A stretch of 64,000 nt of DNA, taken from Larkinella punicea. Lineage in GTDB: Bacteria; Bacteroidota; Bacteroidia; Cytophagales; Spirosomataceae. Each line of letters starts with the position of its first letter. The stretch's first letter is position 1. A program made the translations under genes and the position numbers. Location: positions 62,001 through 126,000 of the forward strand of contig NZ_QOWE01000008.1 of NCBI RefSeq assembly GCF_003334855.1. Reading direction: 5' to 3'. Below, piece by piece: positions 8,519 to 16,803 of the stretch. The notes beneath the pieces were generated by a model that was not told where the DNA came from, ran no database searches, and was given only the letters and a program-made list of their open reading frames with translations.

Positions 8519-9375
8519 ACCGTTACCTGGTGTTTTTTCAGGTGGGTCAACTGTTCACTCAGCGTCCAGAGCTTCGTGGCGTTGAACCGGCTTTGGGCGG
8601 CATCACTGGGCGGCTTGGGGCGGTTTTTGGCAAAATACAAACCCGTCACTTTGTCTACTTCCGGCGACGAGGCCAGGTAAATACCGGTTCTGGCCCCTTC
8701 TTCCGGGCTGATGAAGAAAGGACGTGCCAGATTAAAAAGGAGACCTTTCAGGTTGCTGTAATTCTGGGCAAAATTGGTTTTCACCACGCCGGGGTGCAGG
8801 CTGTTGGACGTGATGCCGTCATCGGCCAGACGTTCGGCTAATTCGTTGGCAAACAGAATATTACACAGCTTCGAAGCTCCGTAGGCTTTCATGCCTTCGT
8901 AATGCTGCGGTTTGGCCAGTTCATCGATTTTGAAACCCCGATCCCAGCGGTGCGCTTCGGAGGAGACGGTAATGACGCGGGAATTGGTTCCTTTCCGAAG
9001 CAGGTCGATCAACAGATTGGTCAGCAGAAACGGCCCCAGGTGGTTGGTGGCAAAGGTTAGCTCAATGCCTTCGGGTGTGTACTGTTCCTTTTCAATGTAT
9101 AAACCGGCGTTGTTGATCAAAACATCCAACCGGTCGAAGCGGTCGATGACTTCCCGAGCGGCCTGAATCACCGACGACTGGCTGGCCAGATCGCACCAGA
9201 GCAGATCGACATACCCGGTTTTGCTGACGCTCTTGATCTCCTGACGAACGGGCCGGGCCTTTTCCAGATTCCGGCAAAGCATGATGATATTGAAACCTTT
9301 TTTAGCTAATTCTAATGCGGTTATTCGCCCGATGCCGGAATTGGCACCAGTAATCAGACACGTTCGGGACTGCAT
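8515..9375 (-). CDS. SDR-family oxidoreductase, retinol dehydrogenase-like
   Basis: A 286-aa classical SDR. The nucleotide-binding TGANSGIG is near residues 8-15, the NNAGLY motif follows, and the catalytic Ser (VSSEAH) and YGASK (YxxxK) are intact. FATNHLGPFLLTNLL and SLHPGVVKTNF are shared with the RDH11/WW-domain oxidoreductase group, which usually uses NADP(H). The substrate is unknown. It converges on the PLP enzyme gene with a 4-bp tail overlap, so neither gene has its own terminator there. Confidence 0.85.
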   Translation of the reverse strand: MQSRTCLITGANSGIGRITALELAKKGFNIIMLCRNLEKARPVRQEIKSVSKTGYVDLLWCDLASQSSVIQAAREVIDRFDRLDVLINNAGLYIEKEQYTPEGIELTFATNHLGPFLLTNLLIDLLRKGTNSRVITVSSEAHRWDRGFKIDELAKPQHYEGMKAYGASKLCNILFANELAERLADDGITSNSLHPGVVKTNFAQNYSNLKGLLFNLARPFFISPEEGARTGIYLASSPEVDKVTGLYFAKNRPKPPSDAAQSRFNATKLWTLSEQLTHLKKHQVTV

Positions 9376-9456
9376 GGTGGTTTGTTTGGGTTACAAGAGA
9401 AGTAACCCGCTGAGGAAGGAAGAAGTTTTGGGAATGGAGTAATAACGAATATTCAC

Positions 9457-9553
9457 ATTAATTATAAATGAAAAATGATGAATGCTAAATGTAAAAGTTA
9501 ATGGGTCAGCTACTTTTACATTTAGCATTCATCATTTTTCATTTATAATTAAT
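9457..9553. repeat. perfect 42-bp inverted repeat
   Basis: Arms 9457-9498 and 9512-9553 are exact reverse complements over 42 bp around a 13-nt loop. They are A/T-rich and contain GATGAATGCTAAATG. The element lies between the SDR start and the cysteine desulfurase stop, both on the minus strand. It is far longer than a normal terminator stem and carries no gene. Confidence 0.92.
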
Positions 9554-9559
9554 AACTTC

Positions 9560-10729
9560 TTATTTCACAACCGCTTGCTCGCGTTTGAACAACTCGACCA
9601 GCGTATCGACGGCGTAATCGACTTCTTCGACGGTATTGTATTTGCTGAACGAAAACCGGATGGCTCCCCGCTCGGCATCGTTGTGGGGCAGGGCCGAAAG
9701 CACGTGAGAACCGAGGTTGGAACCACTGGTGCAGGCGCTGCCACCCGAAGCCGAGATGCCCGCAATGTCGAGGTTGAACAGCAGCATGTCGCTCATTTCG
9801 GACGACGGCAGACCGACGTTCAAAACCGTATACAAACTTTCGGAAAGACTGGCCGACAGCCCGTTGAACGATACGCCATCCAGCCGTTCGCGCAGTTGGC
9901 CAATCATGCGGCTTTTCAGACTTTCGATGTACTGCCGGTGACTTTCCATTTCGGCATACGCAATTTCCAGCGCTTTGGCCAGGCCCACAATTCCGTAGAC
10001 ATTTTCGGTTCCGCCCCGCATGTTGCGCTCCTGCGAACCGCCGTGAATAAACGGATGAATCGGGCCGCGACCGGATTTGGTATGTGTGTTGACATATAGA
10101 AAACCGACGCCCTTGGGACCGTGAAATTTATGAGCGGCACCGACGATGAAATCAACCGGAAGTTGTTGTAAATCATGCCGATAGTGGCCCATCGTCTGCA
10201 CCGTATCGGAATGAAAAACCGCTTTGTGTTCCTGACAAAGACGGCCCACGGTTTCCAGATCCAGCAGGTTGCCGATCTCGTTATTGCCGTGCATCAGCGA
10301 TACGAGGGTGTTGGGATGCGCCCGGAGCAATTCTTCCAGATGCGCCAGATTGATGCGACCCTCCGCATCCACTTCCACCAGATTCAGCTTAACCGCGCCC
10401 TGCTTATGCAGATGTTCGAGCGTGTGCAAAACCGCGTGGTGTTCGAGTGGAGACGTGATGGCATGCGTCAACCCATAGGTTTCGATGGAACTGCGGATGG
10501 CGGTATTATCGGCTTCGGTGCCGCCCGAGGTAAAAAATATTTCGGCCGGGGATGTATTGAGCAGCGTGGCGACGGTTTTCCGGGCCCGCTCGATGGCCGT
10601 CCGGACCTTCCGCCCGTGGGAATGAATCGAAGAAGGATTGCCGAATTCCTCAGTCATGAGCGGAAGCATGGCTTCCAGCACCTCCGGGTCGAGTCGGGTG
10701 GTGGCGGCATTGTCAAAGTAGGCGCGCAT
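9560..10729 (-). CDS. cysteine desulfurase (IscS/NifS type)
   Basis: A 389-aa class V aminotransferase-fold enzyme that takes sulfur from L-cysteine for Fe-S clusters and tRNA thiolation. The PLP lysine is K201 in GAAHKFHGPKG. The mobile-loop catalytic cysteine is C333 in ASGGSACTSGS, the short-loop IscS-like type. YFDNAATTRLDPEVL at the N-terminus and RGGTEN near 239 are conserved. The start is taken as the ATG at 10729 because the family begins at M-x-x-YFDNAATT; upstream in-frame codons would add an unrelated leader. Confidence 0.92.
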   Translation of the reverse strand: MRAYFDNAATTRLDPEVLEAMLPLMTEEFGNPSSIHSHGRKVRTAIERARKTVATLLNTSPAEIFFTSGGTEADNTAIRSSIETYGLTHAITSPLEHHAVLHTLEHLHKQGAVKLNLVEVDAEGRINLAHLEELLRAHPNTLVSLMHGNNEIGNLLDLETVGRLCQEHKAVFHSDTVQTMGHYRHDLQQLPVDFIVGAAHKFHGPKGVGFLYVNTHTKSGRGPIHPFIHGGSQERNMRGGTENVYGIVGLAKALEIAYAEMESHRQYIESLKSRMIGQLRERLDGVSFNGLSASLSESLYTVLNVGLPSSEMSDMLLFNLDIAGISASGGSACTSGSNLGSHVLSALPHNDAERGAIRFSFSKYNTVEEVDYAVDTLVELFKREQAVVK

Positions 10730-10787
10730 TGTGATGTTGTGTAATACACCACAAAGGTACGAAATTAGAAATTGCCCCCAACCATTG

Positions 10788-10862
10788 GAAATTGCCCCCA
10801 ACCCCCTAAAGGGGGCTTTGGAAGTATTGTAAAGCCCCCTTTAGGGGGTTGGGGGCAATTTC
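10788..10862. repeat. CCCCTAAAGGGG intergenic inverted repeat, copy 3
   Basis: Perfect 32-bp arms (10788-10819 and 10831-10862) flank an 11-nt loop. A partial extra left end, GAAATTGCCCCCAACC, is duplicated just outside at 10768-10783. Unlike copies 1 and 2 it sits between two genes read in the same direction: glmM ends on one side and the cysteine desulfurase starts on the other. Confidence 0.92.
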
Positions 10863-10884
10863 TAAAGGTTGAGGGTAGTCTCGC

Positions 10885-12294
10885 TTATAACTTGGCGGCA
10901 ATCACTTCTTTAATATCCGAAATGATTTTGTTGGCCAGATAATCCGCCGTTGAAAGCGTATCGGATTCGGAGTAAATCCGGATGATGGGTTCTGTATTGG
11001 ATTTGCGCAAATGCACCCACTCTTTGTCGAATTCTATCTTGACGCCGTCGATGGTGTTGATGGGATTTTTGGCGTATTTGACCTTGATCCGGTCCAGCAC
11101 CGCGTCGACGTTGATGTCGGGCGTCAGTTCAATTTTGTTTTTGGAGATGTAATAATTCGGATAGGTCCGGCGCAGCATCGATGCGGATTTGCCAAATTTA
11201 GCCAGGTGCGTCAGGAAAAGGGCAATACCCACCAGCGCATCACGGCCCAAATGCAAATCCGGATAGATGATACCGCCGTTGCCCTCGCCACCAATGGCCG
11301 CATCGACTTCCTTCATCATTTCCACCACATTGACTTCACCAACCGCCGAAGCCGAGTGTTTGCCGCCGTATTTCTGCGTGACGTCGCGCAGGGCGACCGT
11401 CGACGACAGGTTCGAAACCGTATTGCCCGGTTTCTGATCCGCAGAGCGGTTTTTCAGCACATAATCTGCCACGGCTACCAGCGTATATTCTTCACCAAAC
11501 GGAGAGCCGTCTTCGCAGATAAGCGCCAGCCGGTCGACATCCGGATCGACTACAATGCCAAGATCGTATTCATTTTTCTCAATTTCGACAATGATATCGC
11601 GCAGGTTTTCGGGCAGCGGTTCCGGATTATGGGCAAATTGACCCGTGGGTTCGCAGTGCAGCCGCTGAATCGATTCCACGCCCAGGGCCTCCAGCAACAT
11701 CGGCACGACAATACCGCCGGTTGAGTTGACGGCGTCTACGATGAGCCTGAATTTTCGGGCCGCAATGGCTTCCTTATCCACCAGCGGCAGGGCCAGAATG
11801 GCGTCGATGTGCTTCTGAAGCCAGGTGTCGTCGGTTCGGTAGGAGCCTAATTTCTTGACGTCCACAAAGTCGAACGCTTCCGATTCGGCCATTGCCAGCA
11901 CGTCGGTGCCGTTTTCTTCGGAAATAAATTCACCTTTCTCGTTCAGCAACTTAAGTGCATTCCACTGAATCGGGTTGTGGCTGGCCGTCAGGATAATGCC
12001 CCCGGCGGCTTTCTCACCCGTTACGGCCAGTTCAACCGTCGGTGTAGTCGATAAACCCAGATCAATCACATTCAGCCCCAACCCCTGGAGGGTGGCGGCT
12101 ACCAGTTTTGAAACCATCTCACCCGACAACCGACCATCCCGCCCAATCACGACCGTGCGGTTATCGGGATGGCGTTGCCGTACCCACTGTCCGTACGCTG
12201 CTGCAAACTTCACTACATCCAGGGGAGTAAGGCCATCGCCACTACGCCCACCAATGGTTCCACGAATTCCGGAAATTGACTTTATTAATGCCAC
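10885..12294 (-). CDS. glmM: phosphoglucosamine mutase / phosphohexomutase
   Basis: A 469-aa alpha-D-phosphohexomutase. It probably converts glucosamine-6-phosphate to glucosamine-1-phosphate for peptidoglycan precursors. The phosphoserine loop TASHNP is at residues 103-108 (Ser105), the Mg2+ loop DPDVDR at 250-255, the sugar-binding GEGNGG further on, and the phosphate-binding RKSNTEPIIRIY near the C-terminus. The start is taken as GTG at 12294, giving (M)ALIKSISGIRGTIGG, the usual N-terminus in Bacteroidota. An ATG at 12333 would add 13 residues without family support. Confidence 0.88.
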   Translation of the reverse strand: MALIKSISGIRGTIGGRSGDGLTPLDVVKFAAAYGQWVRQRHPDNRTVVIGRDGRLSGEMVSKLVAATLQGLGLNVIDLGLSTTPTVELAVTGEKAAGGIILTASHNPIQWNALKLLNEKGEFISEENGTDVLAMAESEAFDFVDVKKLGSYRTDDTWLQKHIDAILALPLVDKEAIAARKFRLIVDAVNSTGGIVVPMLLEALGVESIQRLHCEPTGQFAHNPEPLPENLRDIIVEIEKNEYDLGIVVDPDVDRLALICEDGSPFGEEYTLVAVADYVLKNRSADQKPGNTVSNLSSTVALRDVTQKYGGKHSASAVGEVNVVEMMKEVDAAIGGEGNGGIIYPDLHLGRDALVGIALFLTHLAKFGKSASMLRRTYPNYYISKNKIELTPDINVDAVLDRIKVKYAKNPINTIDGVKIEFDKEWVHLRKSNTEPIIRIYSESDTLSTADYLANKIISDIKEVIAAKL

Positions 12295-12471
12295 GTTGAA
12301 AGAAATAATGAATATACTGAATGGTTTACGCACAAATGGTTTTATTTGCTGAACGGCCTGATTATTAAATAATTACTCAATAGTAACGAATGTATAATCC
12401 TTTTAACCATCCACCCATTTCCAACCACTCAGCCATTGAAACAAAGATAACTCCTTTTTCCGATCCTCAGT

Positions 12472-13314
12472 CTATTCCATTCCGGTTATCGAAACGGTGG
12501 TCGTCATGGTCGAGCGGGCCTGCCCCCGAAACGCACCGGCTAAAGGTGCCAGCCGATCGTGGAAAAAGGATGCCGCCAGAAAAACATGGTGATTGATGAC
12601 CACCGAGCCCTCCGTCGGATCGAAACCGCGCCAACCCGCACCGGGCAAATACACCTCGGCCCAGGCGTGGAGTTCGTGGTCCTGCTGCGGATTACCGTAT
12701 AAATACCCGCTCACAAACCGGGCGGCCAGCCCAATGCTCCGACAGGCCGCAATATACAGCACGGCATAGTCGCGGCAGGACCCTTTGCGCGAAATCAGCG
12801 TCATCTCGGCAGACGTCGCCGGCCCTTCATCGCGGGTTTCATACACGAAATTGTTGCAGATCGTCGTGCAAAGGTGCGATAGAAACGGTACGGTTTGCCA
12901 TTTCGCTTCCGACGCGATCTGCCGGGCATATTGCTCGACCAGCGTAGTGACGGCGGTTCGTTCGAGATATGGTTCCAGCATTTTCCGGTCGGCGTCCGAA
13001 TAATTGAACGGAATGCGCTGCGTTTCGAACGGAAACAGAAAAAAGTCGTAGGCGTTATACAGGTCCGATTCGATTTCCGTTTCTGCCCTGACAACCAGCG
13101 AATTGGTCTGGCTGGTGAAATAGATTACCTGCTGCGTATTGCCTTCGATATCGACATTGCTGACCAGCTTGCTGGGTAGTGGGTCAATGTGCAATTCGTA
13201 GCTATTTAACCGTTGGTGCGGGTAAATTTTGGGGTATAAATACAGCGTATGCGGTTCCAGAGATACCGCTGCGGAGTAATCATACCGGAGTTCATGCCTT
13301 ACCCGAAGTTTCAT
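12472..13314 (-). CDS. transglutaminase-like cysteine protease family protein
   Basis: A 280-aa protein with an N-terminal Bact_transglu_N beta domain (about 1-90) and a transglutaminase core. The catalytic triad is visible: Cys180 in KGSCRDYA, His216 in HELHAWAEVYLPG, and Asp232 in GFDPTEG. Bacterial members are thought to be cysteine proteases or amidases rather than true transglutaminases. It lies 36 bp downstream of the Anbu gene on the same strand. Anbu genes are known to co-occur with such transglutaminases, so an operon is likely. Confidence 0.88.
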   Translation of the reverse strand: MKLRVRHELRYDYSAAVSLEPHTLYLYPKIYPHQRLNSYELHIDPLPSKLVSNVDIEGNTQQVIYFTSQTNSLVVRAETEIESDLYNAYDFFLFPFETQRIPFNYSDADRKMLEPYLERTAVTTLVEQYARQIASEAKWQTVPFLSHLCTTICNNFVYETRDEGPATSAEMTLISRKGSCRDYAVLYIAACRSIGLAARFVSGYLYGNPQQDHELHAWAEVYLPGAGWRGFDPTEGSVVINHHVFLAASFFHDRLAPLAGAFRGQARSTMTTTVSITGME

Positions 13315-13350
13315 TGGTGCGTAGAGGTGGTTAACGCGTGGCTTTCCGAA

Positions 13351-14076
13351 TTACAGTATTTTATCAAATATGGGATTCATCCAGGCCGTTGGGAGTTTAC
13401 GAACTGAATTATTCAGTAACGCGCTCCACTGGTTCGACACGCCTTCCATATCTTCTTTTTCGAGTCGGTGCTCGGTCAGGTGAAAACTATCTTTCGCGTA
13501 AACCACCACATCGAGTGGATAATCCACATCGTTTGCGCTAACCCGCGTGGCATCGAAGGCCAGAAAGCCCATTTTCAGAGCGTCCTGCAGGGAGGATTCG
13601 TAGGTCAGATTCCGGTACAAAAGCGGTTTTCCGTAGCCCGAATTGCCAATGATCTTGAACGGAGAACCGTGGTCGACTTCCACCCAGTTTCCTTCCGGAT
13701 AGAGCAGAAAAAGTTTGTGTTCTTCGTCGTCTTCCAGTTGCCCGCCCACGATGGCGTTCAGGTTAAAGTGCATGCCGGAAGCTTCCAGCGCGGCTTTATC
13801 TTCAATGGCCACGCGCCGGACCTGCTCACCGAAGGCATTCACCGCCTTATACAGTTTGTTGAAGGACCGGTCTTTCTCCCCTATCACTTCCCGAAAGTAG
13901 GTGATGGCCTTGTCGCGGACGGAGCGTAGACCTGAGGTCATGATAAACAGAGAGTGATTTTCCAGTTCGTGAACCGAAATCTTACGATTACTCGAAACTT
14001 CGGAGCCGGAGGTAAGTCGGGTGTCGGCAATGGCGACTAAGCCGGAGGCTACTTTGATACCTAAACAATACGTCAT
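13351..14076 (-). CDS. Anbu, proteasome-like Ntn-hydrolase subunit
   Basis: A 241-aa protein beginning MTYCLGIKV, with the catalytic Thr at position 2 as in the ancestral beta-subunit (Anbu) family. VAIADTRLTSGSEVSS supplies the Asp and LFIMTSGL follows; the length matches the family. Anbu forms ring or helical assemblies related to the 20S proteasome; its substrates are not known. In other bacteria the locus also encodes an alpha-E protein and an ATP-grasp enzyme, which are absent here. It is probably the first gene of a pair with the transglutaminase. Confidence 0.85.
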   Translation of the reverse strand: MTYCLGIKVASGLVAIADTRLTSGSEVSSNRKISVHELENHSLFIMTSGLRSVRDKAITYFREVIGEKDRSFNKLYKAVNAFGEQVRRVAIEDKAALEASGMHFNLNAIVGGQLEDDEEHKLFLLYPEGNWVEVDHGSPFKIIGNSGYGKPLLYRNLTYESSLQDALKMGFLAFDATRVSANDVDYPLDVVVYAKDSFHLTEHRLEKEDMEGVSNQWSALLNNSVRKLPTAWMNPIFDKIL

Positions 14077-14328
14077 TGAATCTGTAAACTACAAGCTATG
14101 GCGAATGGCAAATATACACGTTTCCGAAATTTGACCCCCGATTTAAACCGGTTTTTACAAAAACAACTCGTTTTTGTTTTGGCAAGACGGTAGAAAACAG
14201 CAAAAGATCTGGTCTGAATTAAAATTTGCCGGACTTTAAAAAAGGGTTTGTTACTTGCATATCGGATGCGGTACGGGCACTTTGCCGGGTCGCAATAACC
14301 GAAAACAATCCCTCCAAAACGAATAAAT

Positions 14329-15003
14329 ATGAAAAAAGAATCGCTGGCTGATGCGCCCAAATACCGGTTCTGGAAACAGCAGGCCGAAACCAATGGCCTC
14401 ATCATCAACAAAATAGACGAATTTTACATCCGCCGACGCCACAATGGCGAGGTACTTTTCGCGATGCTGGAAGTGGATGCCAACACGCCGGAAGGCGACA
14501 AAATACCGCCCGCGCTGTTTCTGAAAGGCCACGCGGCTTCGGTGCTGGTGTGCCTGATCGACCAGGAAACGAAAGACAAATACGTAGTGCTGGTGCGTCA
14601 ACGGCGGATCTGCGACGGCTCACACACCTACGAACACCCGGCGGGTATGGTCGACGCGTCCGATGACCCGCAGGAGGTGGCCGCCCGCGAGGTGGGCGAA
14701 GAAATCGGGCTGGACGTAAAACCGGAGGAGTTGACCAAACTCAACAACCGGCTCTGGTTTCCCAGCACCGGCACCAGCGACGAAGCCATGCATTATTTCT
14801 TCGTGGAGCGTGAACTGCCGCGCCAGCAGATTATGGATTTTCACCACAAGGACATGGGCGTGGCCTCCGAATTGGAACGCATCACCACCGCCGTAACGAC
14901 CTTGCCCGAAGCCCATAAGCTCATCACCAACATCAACGGGCTGCTGATTCACTTTTTATACCTCCACGCGGTGGGTGATTATGACACCATGAAGTTGCTG
15001 TAA
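14329..15003 (+). CDS. NUDIX hydrolase, ADP-sugar diphosphatase-like
   Basis: A 224-aa protein with a Nudix box at residues 106-128 (from GMVDASDD to REVGEEIGL). The metal-binding REVGEE is intact, but the first box glutamate is Asp112. An N-terminal beta domain precedes the Nudix fold, and PSTGTSDEAMHYFFVE follows it; both are features of ADP-ribose/ADP-sugar pyrophosphatases. The enzyme probably cleaves a nucleoside diphosphate linked to another moiety. It stands alone, 127 bp before the tRNA gene. Confidence 0.85.
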   Translation: MKKESLADAPKYRFWKQQAETNGLIINKIDEFYIRRRHNGEVLFAMLEVDANTPEGDKIPPALFLKGHAASVLVCLIDQETKDKYVVLVRQRRICDGSHTYEHPAGMVDASDDPQEVAAREVGEEIGLDVKPEELTKLNNRLWFPSTGTSDEAMHYFFVERELPRQQIMDFHHKDMGVASELERITTAVTTLPEAHKLITNINGLLIHFLYLHAVGDYDTMKLL

Positions 15004-15069
15004 GTGAGGGAGAAAGGTGCCAACGCACCCAAAAAAACGGGCAAATGAATAAAAAAGAAAAAGCCGGGC

Positions 15070-15101
15070 TTGCGAAAAAGGAGTAACAATCACTATATTT
15101 G
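15070..15101 (+). promoter_or_regulatory. Bacteroidota consensus promoter of the tRNA-Arg gene
   Basis: A TTG element at 15070-15072 and TATATTTG at 15094-15101, separated by 21 bp, match the Bacteroidota -33/-7 consensus (TTG, TAnnTTTG). The tRNA begins 30 bp downstream of the -7 element. Confidence 0.75.
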
Positions 15102-15130
15102 CAACCCGAAACGGGCAGTAGCCCGCGAAT

Positions 15131-15202
15131 GGACCCGTAGTTCAATGGATAGAATTTCGGTTTCCGGTACCGACGATAGGGGTTCGAATCCCTTCGGGTT
15201 CA
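15131..15202 (+). tRNA. tRNA-Arg (anticodon CCG)
   Basis: A 72-nt cloverleaf. The acceptor stem GGACCCG pairs with CGGGTTC; the anticodon stem TCGGT/ACCGA closes a TTCCGGT loop with anticodon CCG; the T arm is AGGGG-TTCGAAT-CCCTT. CCA is not encoded. The last 14 nt lie within the phage attachment core, so the present 3' end was rebuilt by the integrated element and the tRNA remains whole. Confidence 0.93.
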
Positions 15203-15209
15203 CGAACTA
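15189..15209 (+). repeat. attL core
   Basis: The 21-bp core begins in the tRNA T stem and runs 7 nt past the tRNA end. It is identical to 59262-59282; the bases just outside differ (A/C on the left, A/G on the right). Confidence 0.92.
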
Positions 15210-15213
15210 ATGC

Positions 15214-15248
15214 AAAAACGCCTTATACAGCTTGTATAGGGCGTTTTT
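15214..15248 (+). terminator. phage-supplied terminator after tRNA-Arg
   Basis: The stem AAAACGCC...TATACA pairs with TGTATA...GGGCGTTTT and is followed by T's. It replaces the chromosomal terminator that now lies beyond attR. Confidence 0.82.
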
Positions 15249-15269
15249 CGTTTCCGAATAGCGTTCCGA

Positions 15270-16577
15270 ATGGGATTTAATACCACCCTTTTTCCTAATA
15301 TGATCCTAATGGGAACGACACAGAAGTATGTTAAGAAGCTGATTATCAAGGATGATTATTTAAAGAAAGATGGCACGTCACCTCTTTACATTTATGTCAA
15401 TGTAGACGGCCAAAAGGATCGGCTTTCGATTAAATTATCGTGGCCACCGGCATTTTTCGACAAAACGGCCGGTAAGATTTTACCCCGAACGAAGAATGAT
15501 AAAGACTTTTCAGATTATCAATTAATGATTGATTCAGAGATCGGGAAGGTGAATGAAATCTTCAAAGAATATCGCTTGTCGGGCAAAACGTTAACAATAG
15601 AAGGCCTGTTTCGTGATTTCCATAGCTATTCATCCAGAAAGGATTTTTTAACGTTTTCGCTGAAGGATGCAATGGAACGGCATAAGCGAAGGAAAATCGA
15701 ACTGACCAGCCGAAACGCCCACATCAGCAGTCTAAATAAATTCAGGGACTTTCTGAACTATGAAAGTTCTAAGCTTAAGAAGAAAAGCAAAGAAGCCGCC
15801 GATGATGATTCGACCGAAATCCAGCTTCCTTTTCACGCTTTAACACCCAAATTATTAGAGAATTACCGGGCCTGGATGAAGGCGGAATGTGGCAATGTTC
15901 CCAGCACCGTCGAAAACAATATGAAAAATATCAGGACGTACGTAAGGCGGGCGCTGGCGGCCGGTAACGTTTTTGATGATCCCTTCAAAGTTGTAAAAGT
16001 TACCCATCCGGAAACAAATCCCAACGTTCTAACGGAAGAACAACTTCAGGCTTTAATGGCAATTTTCCGAAATAGTTCGATCGTTGAAGCCTGGAAAATA
16101 GTACTACGCCATTTTCTCTTTAGTTGCTTTACCGGCCTTCGGATTTCAGACGCCAAAGCGGTAAGCCACGAAAATATAAAGGGTGACTGGCTGGTAATTA
16201 TGCCAAAGAAAACAATGAGATACCATAAGGTTATCCGGATCCCGCTTCACCCGATGGCCCGCGTCCTGATCACGACTTCCCTGGGGAGTTTATTTGAAAC
16301 CTATTCAGAACCGTACACAAATCGGGTTTTAGACAAAATTGGACAGGCGGCCGAAATTGATTTTAAAGTCACCACCCACACCGCTAGGCATACGTTCGGG
16401 ACTTTATTTATTGAATTAGGTGGCGATGTGGTCACACTGAAGGAGTATATGGGCCACGCCAATATTCAAACGACAATGAAGTATGTCCACCTGAGCGAAA
16501 AGAGAAGAAAGGAGAAAATTAACGTGTTTGACAAACTCTTCAGAAAACCCGACGATGACCTGAAAAATACCGCTTAA
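15270..16577 (+). CDS. int: tyrosine integrase (phage, Bacteroidota type)
   Basis: A 435-aa site-specific recombinase. It has an N-terminal arm-binding domain (about 15-110), a SAM-like core-binding domain (about 125-235) and a catalytic domain (about 250-420). The catalytic residues are R291 (TGLRISD), H370 and R373 (HTARHTFG), H396 (GHANIQ) and Y405 (MKYVH). It would integrate and excise the prophage at the tRNA. Its ATG is 61 bp past attL, the usual place. In-frame ATGs at 15300 and 15309 are possible starts; 15309 would leave a more typical short leader. Confidence 0.93.
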   Translation: MGFNTTLFPNMILMGTTQKYVKKLIIKDDYLKKDGTSPLYIYVNVDGQKDRLSIKLSWPPAFFDKTAGKILPRTKNDKDFSDYQLMIDSEIGKVNEIFKEYRLSGKTLTIEGLFRDFHSYSSRKDFLTFSLKDAMERHKRRKIELTSRNAHISSLNKFRDFLNYESSKLKKKSKEAADDDSTEIQLPFHALTPKLLENYRAWMKAECGNVPSTVENNMKNIRTYVRRALAAGNVFDDPFKVVKVTHPETNPNVLTEEQLQALMAIFRNSSIVEAWKIVLRHFLFSCFTGLRISDAKAVSHENIKGDWLVIMPKKTMRYHKVIRIPLHPMARVLITTSLGSLFETYSEPYTNRVLDKIGQAAEIDFKVTTHTARHTFGTLFIELGGDVVTLKEYMGHANIQTTMKYVHLSEKRRKEKINVFDKLFRKPDDDLKNTA

Positions 16578-16649
16578 TATAAAGAATTGCCGTTTTCTAG
16601 GTAGTTAGAAGGCTTTTCGTAGTGAGAACCCTAACTTTAACGCATTACC

Positions 16650-16665
16650 AATTAAAGGATGAATG
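16650..16665 (-). promoter_or_regulatory. CATTCATCC motif, orphan copy
   Basis: An exact copy of the prophage start motif, but minus-strand sense leads only to ATG-CGT-TAA. It may be the remains of a lost gene next to the integrase terminator. Confidence 0.5.
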
Positions 16666-16670
16666 CTGTA

Positions 16671-16702
16671 AGATGGCCCATTTTATGGGCCATCTTCTTT
16701 TT
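16671..16702 (+). terminator. integrase terminator
   Basis: A perfect 10-bp stem (16671-16680 with 16686-16695), a TTTTA loop and a following T-rich stretch. Confidence 0.8.
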
Positions 16703-16803
16703 GAAATGATTTCTACCAATCAAACATTTCAAATCCCATATTACTTTAATAAATTTCCAATTGAAATAGGGCTTTTATTAGTTACCCTTTTTGAATATAT
16801 TAA

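Noticed and set aside
12294-12333. ATG at 12333 as glmM start
   Set aside because: The extra 13 residues are not shared with the family, which starts at ALIKSISGIRGT.
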